11,183 nt of DNA from Candidatus Rokuibacteriota bacterium (GTDB lineage: Bacteria; JAUVQV01). The position numbers and the translations under genes were made by a program. Shown here piece after piece: positions 6,533 through 11,183 of this stretch (position 1 is the stretch's first letter; every line of letters starts with the position of its first letter). The stretch spans positions 1 through 11,183 of the forward strand of contig JAUWCW010000034.1 of NCBI GenBank assembly GCA_030609125.1, written 5' to 3'. The notes below the pieces were generated by a model. It was not told the DNA's origin. It did not search any database and saw only the letters and a list, made by a program, of their open reading frames with translations.

Positions 6533-6552
6533 GCGCCTGACCCCGGGCCGTG
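6520..6552. repeat. Right flank of the HEPN/MNT module: short inverted repeat plus second GCCTGACCCC copy
   Basis: GGCGCC (6520-6525) and GGCGCC (6532-6537) can pair around a 6-base loop. Partly overlapping the second copy is the right 20-bp repeat (6533-6552), which matches 5726-5745 at 17 of 20 positions. The nucleotidyltransferase stop codon (6530-6532) lies in the loop and stem of this element. Confidence 0.65.
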
Positions 6553-6578
6553 ACCTCCATCCTCCTTTGAGCTATCAT
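6550..6578 (+). promoter_or_regulatory. Candidate promoter for the creBC-like genes, nearly leaderless
   Basis: GTGACC (6550-6555, four of six matches to TTGACA) and TATCAT (6573-6578, five of six to TATAAT) are 17 bases apart. The GTG start codon lies only ten bases after the -10 box, so the 5' leader would be about four bases. The -35 begins in the last bases of the flanking repeat, so arrival of that repeat may have set or changed this promoter. Confidence 0.45.
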
Positions 6579-6588
6579 CATCCCTGTT

Positions 6589-7275
6589 GTGGAACAACGC
6601 ATCCTTGTCGTCGAAGACGAGACCGGCATAGCCGACAACATCACCTTTGCCCTCCAGACCGAGGGCTTTGCCGTTCAGTGCTGCACCACGGGCGGTGAGG
6701 CGCGGTCGTGCCTCGCCGAGGGGGGCGTGGACCTGGTGGTCCTCGACATTGGCCTCCCCGACACGAACGGCTTCGATCTGTGCAAGGAGATCCGCAAGGT
6801 CTCCGACGTCCCCATCATCTTTCTCACGGCGCGCTCCGAGGAGATCGACCGGATCGTGGGGCTCGAGATCGGCGGTGACGACTACATGGTCAAACCCTTC
6901 AGCCCGCGGGAGCTCTCCGCCCGGGTGAGGGCGGTCCTCCGCCGCAGCGGCCGCGGGGCCAAGGACAGCGGAGCCCCTGCCGGCTCTCCTCTGGCGATCG
7001 ACCCTAACCGCAAGATCGTCACCTACTTCGGAACCCCCCTGGAGCTGTCGCGCACGGAGTTTCGCCTCCTCGAAGCGCTGATGAGCAGACCCGGATGGGT
7101 CTTTTCCCGCGATCAGCTCATGGAGATGGCCTGGGAGGAGCCCGAGGCGAGCCTCGACCGGACCGTCGACACCCACATCAAGACGATACGGGCCAAGCTC
7201 CGGGCCGTCCGGCCCGACATCAATCCCATCCGGACCCACCGCGGGCTCGGGTACAGCCTGCGGGAGTCGTGGTGA
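6589..7275 (+). CDS. creB: CreB-like response regulator (OmpR/PhoB family)
   Basis: A 228-residue transcription factor with an N-terminal receiver domain (about 1-120) and a C-terminal winged helix (about 135-226). The phosphorylation pocket is complete: E9/D10, the acceptor D53 in LDIGLPD, T80 in FLTARSEE and K102 in MVKPFSPRE. Similarity to E. coli CreB as I recall it is high: GIAD near the start, LTARSEE(I/V)DR, GLEIG(G/A)DDY, and the tail DRTVDTHIKT(I/L)RAKLRA with P(I/N)xTHRG(L/M)GYSLR. An in-frame TGA at 6568-6570 leaves the GTG at 6589 as the only conventional start, and no Shine-Dalgarno sequence precedes it. The stop overlaps the kinase start (GTGA). A matching CreB-type DNA box occurs downstream at 8630-8645. 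The name rests on similarity to CreB plus that box. Confidence 0.88.
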   Translation: MEQRILVVEDETGIADNITFALQTEGFAVQCCTTGGEARSCLAEGGVDLVVLDIGLPDTNGFDLCKEIRKVSDVPIIFLTARSEEIDRIVGLEIGGDDYMVKPFSPRELSARVRAVLRRSGRGAKDSGAPAGSPLAIDPNRKIVTYFGTPLELSRTEFRLLEALMSRPGWVFSRDQLMEMAWEEPEASLDRTVDTHIKTIRAKLRAVRPDINPIRTHRGLGYSLRESW

Positions 7276-8567
7276 ACATCCGCGCCCGTCTCCTCCTTTC
7301 GCTCTTCGCCGTCATCGGTCTCTCTTCGGCCCTGCTGGCGACGGGGCTGATCATCAGCCTGCGCTCCAGCCCCCAGTGGAGGGAGGAGGCCGAGTTGAGA
7401 GAGAAGGCCCTGGGTCTGGCGGCGCTTCTCGCCCGGGACGTCGAGGAGGACAGGTCGGCGCGGTATGACATCCAGGGGGCCCTTCAGACCGCGATCCGTG
7501 AGCGGTTCGGGGAAGGTTCCTCCGGGCCCGACCTTCAGCTGGAAGGGCTGAAGGTGACGGTGACGGATCGCGACGGCCGGGTCGCGTTCGACTCCGACGA
7601 CTCGTACGGGATGAAGCTGCTGATGCGGGAGGGAGATACGGCTATCCTGACCGTGTCGGTGCCGCTCCAGCCGGAAGGGGTTCCCGAGGGGAAGCTCTCC
7701 CTCTCGGTGGGCAGGGAGAGCGGCGCGGCCGGGTCGGGGCGGACGGAGAGGATGATCATCGGTGCCGTGGCCCTGGCGGGGGCGGCGGCTTTCCTTCTGG
7801 CCGCTCTCGCCGTCACCTGGGCGATGCGGCCCCTGGCGGTGGTAACGAGACGCCTGAAGGAGGCCCAAAAGAGCCTGGACGGAACACAGTATGTGGAGAA
7901 GTACGTCCAGACCCTCACCCACGAGATGAAGAGCCCCCTCTCGGTCCTGCGGGGGGCGGCGGAACTGCTCGAGGAGGAGATGAGCCCCGGGCAGCGCAGC
8001 ACCTTTCTCGGCAACATCCGGAGAGAGACCGAGCGCATCCAGGACCTGGTCGACAGGCTGCTGCAGCTCTCGGCCATCGAGGGGCGGCGGGAGCTGCGCG
8101 ACGTGGAGAACATCGAGCTGGCCGTGCTGGTGCGGGACGTGGTTGACGGCATGGGGCCCCTGCTCGCGTCGCGGGAGATCGTACCCGACCTCGATCTCGA
8201 CCCGTCGGCGGCCGTCTGGGGAGAGCGCTTTCTCCTGCGGCAGGCGCTGGCGAACATACTCAAGAACGCCGTGGAGTTCTCCCCCACGGGCGGCGCCCTG
8301 TCTCTTCGGCTCCGTATTGACGGCGGAGACGCCGAGATCACCGTCGACGACGCGGGTTCGGGCATTCCGGACTACGCCCTGGACCGCGTCTTCGAGAAGT
8401 TCTACTCCCTGGGGCGGCCCGACACCGGTCGCCGCAGCTCCGGGCTGGGCCTGCCCTTTGCGAGAGAAGTCGCGCTCCTTCACCACGGCGAAGTGTCCGT
8501 CGAGAATATGGCCGGCGGCGGCGTTCGCGTCCGTCTCCGGCTTCCTCTCGAACCGCCGCCGGCGTAG
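7272..8567 (+). CDS. creC: CreC-like sensor histidine kinase
   Basis: A 431-residue inner-membrane kinase expected to phosphorylate the upstream regulator. It has a first membrane helix (about residues 7-28), a periplasmic sensor region (about 29-160), a second helix (about 161-183), a linker and the catalytic core. The phospho-acceptor is H217 in YVQTLTHEMKSPLSVLRGAAE. The ATPase motifs are NILKNAVEFSP (N box), DDAGSGIPDYALDRVFEKFYS (G1/F region) and SSGLGLPFAREVA (G2). The segments around the histidine and GSGIPDYAL-RIF/RVFE-FYSL are close to E. coli CreC. It starts at the GTG overlapping the regulator's stop by four bases; a GTG one codon earlier is equally possible. E. coli CreC responds to metabolic state and affects beta-lactam resistance in some relatives; the signal here is unknown. 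No creD-like gene follows in the window; a sortase locus does. Confidence 0.88.
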   Translation: MNIRARLLLSLFAVIGLSSALLATGLIISLRSSPQWREEAELREKALGLAALLARDVEEDRSARYDIQGALQTAIRERFGEGSSGPDLQLEGLKVTVTDRDGRVAFDSDDSYGMKLLMREGDTAILTVSVPLQPEGVPEGKLSLSVGRESGAAGSGRTERMIIGAVALAGAAAFLLAALAVTWAMRPLAVVTRRLKEAQKSLDGTQYVEKYVQTLTHEMKSPLSVLRGAAELLEEEMSPGQRSTFLGNIRRETERIQDLVDRLLQLSAIEGRRELRDVENIELAVLVRDVVDGMGPLLASREIVPDLDLDPSAAVWGERFLLRQALANILKNAVEFSPTGGALSLRLRIDGGDAEITVDDAGSGIPDYALDRVFEKFYSLGRPDTGRRSSGLGLPFAREVALLHHGEVSVENMAGGGVRVRLRLPLEPPPA

Positions 8568-8569
8568 TT

Positions 8570-8606
8570 TGTCAGATCCTTCGTCGCTGCGCTCCTCGGG
8601 ATGACA
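8570..8606. repeat. Dispersed-type short repeat (GTCATCC...GGATC family) downstream of the kinase gene
   Basis: TGTCAGATCC at the left and GGGATGACA at the right form an imperfect inverted repeat enclosing CGTCGCTGCGCTCCTC. Read on the minus strand it gives GTCATCCCGAGGAGCGCAGC, then GACGAAGGATC, a pattern I recognise as a small dispersed repeat in many environmental bacterial genomes. It starts two bases after the kinase stop. It lacks an adjacent T-run, so it is not a standard terminator. Confidence 0.6.
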
Positions 8607-8628
8607 CCACCACCCACCCTTCGTCTTT

Positions 8629-8667
8629 TTTCACGCCGATTTCACATGCGCTCCCTCATCGTTTCAC
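8629..8667 (+). promoter_or_regulatory. CreB box (cre tag) with a third phased half-site, upstream of the VIT/vWA-sortase genes
   Basis: TTCAC (8630-8634), six bases GCCGAT, then TTCAC (8641-8645) is an exact match to the E. coli CreB recognition sequence TTCAC-N6-TTCAC. A third TTCAC (8663-8667) starts 22 bases after the second, twice the 11-base period. All three are preceded by T, giving TTTCAC. The site lies between the creBC-like genes and the VIT/vWA gene, 83 bases or more before its start. A tandem direct repeat at one helical turn is what an OmpR/PhoB-family dimer binds. Confidence 0.78.
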
Positions 8668-8677
8668 ACGCACCTCC

Positions 8678-8683
8678 TATCTT
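8678..8683 (+). promoter_or_regulatory. Candidate -10 box for the VIT/vWA-sortase operon
   Basis: TATCTT matches TATAAT at four of six positions. No -35 hexamer occurs at the usual distance (the bases are near CTCATC), which is what an activator-dependent promoter would show, with the CreB half-sites just upstream and in the spacer region. Initiation would be near 8690, giving a leader of about 60 bases. Confidence 0.35.
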
Positions 8684-8749
8684 GGTCAGTGAATGCCGGA
8701 GAGGGGAGGGCGCGGCCCTTCCGGAGCGGGAGAAGGGGAGGGAGTCAGC

Positions 8750-10843
8750 ATGAGCGAGAAAATCACCAGGTACGTCGTCATCGCCGTCTTTGTACTAGTT
8801 GCCATCGGTCTTCTCTTCGCTCCAGCCTGGTCGAACCCGGTCCCCGCCGGCGTGGAGTCGAAAGGGGGCGTGGTGGCAGGCGCCCTGCTGGCCCGCCTCC
8901 CCGACGGCGGGAAGCTCTATCTCCCTTTAAGAAAGACCGACGTCAGGCTGGAGGTGACGGCGGGCGTCGTCAGCGCCGAGGTCACCCAGCGCTTCACCAA
9001 CGACACCGCCTCCCCGCTGGAGGCGGTCTACATCTTCCCCCTTCCCTCCCGGGCGAGCGTGACGGGGATGGAACTGCGCGTGGGCGACCGCGTCATCAGC
9101 AGCGTGGTGAAGGAGAAGCAGGAGGCGCGGCGGACCTACGAGAAGGCGAAGCGGGCGGGGAAGAAGGCGGCCCTTATGGAGCAGGAGCGGCCGAACATTT
9201 TCACCACCTCGGTGGCGAACTTTCTTCCCGGCGAGACGGTTGAGGTGAAGCTCACCTACATGGCGCCCGCCGAGTACCGGCGGGGCGTCTACGACGTCAC
9301 GTTTCCCATGGTCGTTGGCCAGCGGTACATCCCGGTGAAGCTCGAGCGCCGGGCCGACGGCAGCGCCTCGGTCGAGGCGGCGGTGAAGGACGCGGCCCGG
9401 CTCAATCCCCCGCTGCTGCACCCCTCGGTCGACTCCGGCCACCGCCTCACCCTCACGGCGGACATCTACGGCATGGCGATCGACCAGATCGTGTCGAACA
9501 CGCATGCCATCGACGTGCACCGTCCGGGGCGCGGCTCCAGGTCCGCCTCCGTCACCCTCTCACGAAAAGAGACGGTGCCGGACAGAGACTTCAGCATGAG
9601 CATCTACCTTAAGAAAAGCAGCGACCCCGCCGTCTCTTTCGTGGCCTCCGCGGGTGAAGAAGTTTCCCACGCGCTGCTGAGCGTCTTCCCGCCCACGGCT
9701 CAAGGGGGTGAGCACCGGGAGCCCGCGCCGCGGGAGGTGATCTTTCTCGTCGACACCAGCGGCTCCATGTCCGGCACCTCCATCGGCCAGGCGAAGGCGG
9801 GGCTCAGCCTCTGCCTCGACATGCTCCGCGGCGGGGACCGCTTCACCATCGTCCGCTTTGCCAATGGATACTCCTCCTTCAGCCCCGACCTGCGCGAGGC
9901 GACACCGGAGCGCATGGAGTCGGCGCGGCGGTACGTGCAGGGCCTCACCGCCGCCGGCGGCACGGAGATGCAGAGGGCGCTGCGGCACGTCCTCTCCTTT
10001 CCCCGGCGCGGCCGGAGGATGCGGCTCATCGTCTTTCTCACCGACGGGGCCGTCGGCAACGACCACTCCCTCATGCGCCTCCTCGACGAAAGCCTCGACG
10101 GGGCGCGCCTTTTCGCCTTCGCCATCGGCAGCGCCCCGAACGAGTACCTGGTGCGCAAGATGGCTGAGATCGGCCGGGGACAGGCGAGGTTCATCCGCTC
10201 CCACGAAGACATCGGGGAGGTGATGGCCGACTTCTTCCGCACCCTCGACGAGCCTGTTCTCACCGACGTGCGCCTTTCGTGGGAGGGGAAGGGGGGAGAA
10301 GGGAAGGTCCGGTTCTATCCCGACCCTCCGCCGGACATATACCTCGACCGGCCCCTCCAGGTGGTGGTGCAGTATCCGCCGGATTTTTCGGGCCGGCTCC
10401 TCGTTCGCGGAAAGCTCGACGGGGAGGAGGCGAGCTACAGCTTTCCCGTGGAGAGCGGGGGCGGGGTGCGCCACCGGGCCATAGAAAAGCTCTTCGGCCG
10501 GGCGATGATCGGGGAGATGATGTTCCGGTGGATCCGCGGCACGCCGGCGGAGAAGCAGACCCTGAGGAAGGAGATCGTCGACGCGGCCCTGCGCTACCAG
10601 CTCGTCTCCCGGTTCACCTCACGCGTAGCCGTGGAGGAGAGGATCCAGCGGGTGCCCGACGGGGCGCTGGTGACGGTGCCGGTGCGGGTGCCTCTTCCCC
10701 GGGGGTGGAACCCGGGAGCCTTCTTCCCCACCGCCACCAACGATCGGGCTCTGCTCGCGGCGGGTCTGGTGCTGATGCTCGCCGGCGGCGGGGCCGCACT
10801 GGGCCGTCGCCGGGCCGCCGCGGGGTGCGGGCATGTCCGCTAG
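8750..10843 (+). CDS. VIT/vWA-domain surface protein, dedicated substrate of a class GN sortase
   Basis: A 697-residue exported protein. An N-terminal signal or anchor helix (about residues 8-26) precedes a VIT domain (about 43-190; note RLPDGGKLYLPLRKTDVRLEV and VTQRFTNDTASPLEAVYIFPLP). The vWA domain (about 330-500) has a complete metal site: D335-T-S337-G-S339, T405 in GGTEM and D432 in LTDGAVGN. The C-terminus has FFPTAT (658-663), a hydrophobic stretch (about 667-685) and RRR, the arrangement of a sortase-processed tail. This architecture plus an adjacent sortase is the proteobacterial dedicated sortase system. The usual motif is LPxTA, so FFPTAT is a divergent variant. I chose the ATG at 8750, with AGGGAG five bases upstream. 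The ATG at 8693 would place 19 charged, glycine-rich residues before the signal helix. The protein probably acts at the cell surface; its ligand is unknown. Confidence 0.88.
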   Translation: MSEKITRYVVIAVFVLVAIGLLFAPAWSNPVPAGVESKGGVVAGALLARLPDGGKLYLPLRKTDVRLEVTAGVVSAEVTQRFTNDTASPLEAVYIFPLPSRASVTGMELRVGDRVISSVVKEKQEARRTYEKAKRAGKKAALMEQERPNIFTTSVANFLPGETVEVKLTYMAPAEYRRGVYDVTFPMVVGQRYIPVKLERRADGSASVEAAVKDAARLNPPLLHPSVDSGHRLTLTADIYGMAIDQIVSNTHAIDVHRPGRGSRSASVTLSRKETVPDRDFSMSIYLKKSSDPAVSFVASAGEEVSHALLSVFPPTAQGGEHREPAPREVIFLVDTSGSMSGTSIGQAKAGLSLCLDMLRGGDRFTIVRFANGYSSFSPDLREATPERMESARRYVQGLTAAGGTEMQRALRHVLSFPRRGRRMRLIVFLTDGAVGNDHSLMRLLDESLDGARLFAFAIGSAPNEYLVRKMAEIGRGQARFIRSHEDIGEVMADFFRTLDEPVLTDVRLSWEGKGGEGKVRFYPDPPPDIYLDRPLQVVVQYPPDFSGRLLVRGKLDGEEASYSFPVESGGGVRHRAIEKLFGRAMIGEMMFRWIRGTPAEKQTLRKEIVDAALRYQLVSRFTSRVAVEERIQRVPDGALVTVPVRVPLPRGWNPGAFFPTATNDRALLAAGLVLMLAGGGAALGRRRAAAGCGHVR

Positions 10844-11183
10844 CGTGAAATGGCGCGCCTGGGTTCTCGGGGCGGGATCGGTCTTCCTTCTCACCGCCGG
10901 TGCGGCGGTCGCCGCCAGGCCCCTGGTTCACCTGGTCCGCAGGACCCACGCGAAAGTCACCGCCCGGGCGGAATGGGTGCGCTGGGTAAAAGCGGGAAGG
11001 GACAGGGCCGGCGTCGGCGAGCCGGCGGGGTGGATGACGATACCCACCGCCGGCATCGACACCATCGTCCTGTGGGGCGACACGAGGCGCAACCTGCAGC
11101 GCTACCCCTGCCTCTCGGCCCGATCGGTATCCTTCGCCCAGCGGGAGGTCGTCAAGGTGGTGGCGGCCCACCGCGACACGCAC
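10833..11183 (+). CDS. Class GN (proteobacterial) sortase, 5' part; continues past the window
   Basis: Reading from the ATG at 10833 gives 117 residues to the window edge. It shows a single N-terminal membrane helix (about 9-29), a linker, then the start of a sortase beta-barrel: GWMTIPTAGIDTIVLWGDTRRNL (66-88) and VVKVVAAHRDTH (106-117). H113 in AHRDTH is the expected catalytic histidine, and AHRDTHF is typical of class GN sortases. The catalytic cysteine (TLTC-like) and arginine would lie beyond the window. The enzyme is expected to cleave the C-terminal signal of the preceding VIT/vWA protein at the periplasmic face of the inner membrane. The ATG overlaps the previous gene by 11 bases, indicating coupled translation. 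A GTG at 10845 is an alternative start. Confidence 0.82.
   Translation, partial: MSASVKWRAWVLGAGSVFLLTAGAAVAARPLVHLVRRTHAKVTARAEWVRWVKAGRDRAGVGEPAGWMTIPTAGIDTIVLWGDTRRNLQRYPCLSARSVSFAQREVVKVVAAHRDTH

Noticed and set aside
7113-8486. Minus-strand open frame of 457 codons opposite the creB/creC-like genes
   Set aside because: The plus strand carries complete kinase and regulator motifs. The antisense translation has no domain and results from GC-skewed codon positions.
8570-8631. Rho-independent terminator after the kinase gene formed by the 37-base repeat and the T-run at 8626-8631
   Set aside because: The T-run lies about 20 bases beyond the hairpin, too far for intrinsic termination, and the stem is imperfect.
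8693-8749. Earlier ATG at 8693 as start of the VIT/vWA protein
   Set aside because: It would put a glycine- and charge-rich stretch ahead of the signal helix. The ATG at 8750 has AGGGAG at ideal spacing and begins right before the hydrophobic segment.
1-11183. CRISPR array, tRNA or rRNA genes
   Set aside because: No regularly spaced repeats with unique spacers, no cloverleaf-like sequence with a CCA end, and no conserved rRNA segment were seen on either strand.

Overview
The window is GC-rich chromosomal DNA with tightly packed, often overlapping genes. It looks like a Gram-negative bacterium, because it carries an O-antigen/capsule-type ABC exporter, a CreBC-type two-component system and a class GN (proteobacterial) sortase with its VIT/vWA partner. 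A deltaproteobacterial lineage or a relative is a reasonable guess, but nothing here fixes the taxon.

Left part (1-2675, minus strand): the 5' two thirds of a Wzt-type polysaccharide-export ATPase, preceded three bases away by its Wzm-type permease. Upstream of these, on the same strand, is a 350-residue CNNM/CorC-type membrane protein with a CBS pair. A 186-base divergent region follows. It holds a TTGACA promoter candidate, an AT-rich palindrome and a possible leader ORF.

Middle (2862-5697, plus strand): three genes that overlap by one to four bases at their start/stop codons. They encode a family 2 glycosyltransferase resembling WaaE, an atypical PLP-dependent cysteine synthase with features of the mycobacterial O-phosphoserine type, and an RNase D with HRDC region. 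The RNase D stop codon lies inside a perfect 26-bp inverted repeat.

Inserted module (about 5726-6552): a HEPN/MNT toxin-antitoxin pair with its own promoter. A 20-bp imperfect direct repeat containing GCCTGACCCC brackets it on both sides. The geometry suggests a small mobile cassette, or one associated with REP-like repeats.

Right part (6589-11183, plus strand): a response regulator and histidine kinase that closely resemble E. coli CreB and CreC, then a VIT/vWA cell-surface protein, then a class GN sortase cut by the window edge. Between the kinase and the VIT/vWA gene is TTCAC-GCCGAT-TTCAC, an exact match to the E. coli CreB box (TTCAC-N6-TTCAC). A third TTTCAC lies 22 bases further on, again in helical phase. 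The simplest reading is that a CreBC-like system directly controls a Gram-negative sortase and its dedicated substrate. This is the most interesting point in the window: the regulator, its binding site and the regulated surface-display operon can all be read in one stretch. The substrate's sorting signal is also unusual (FFPTAT where the family usually has LPxTA).
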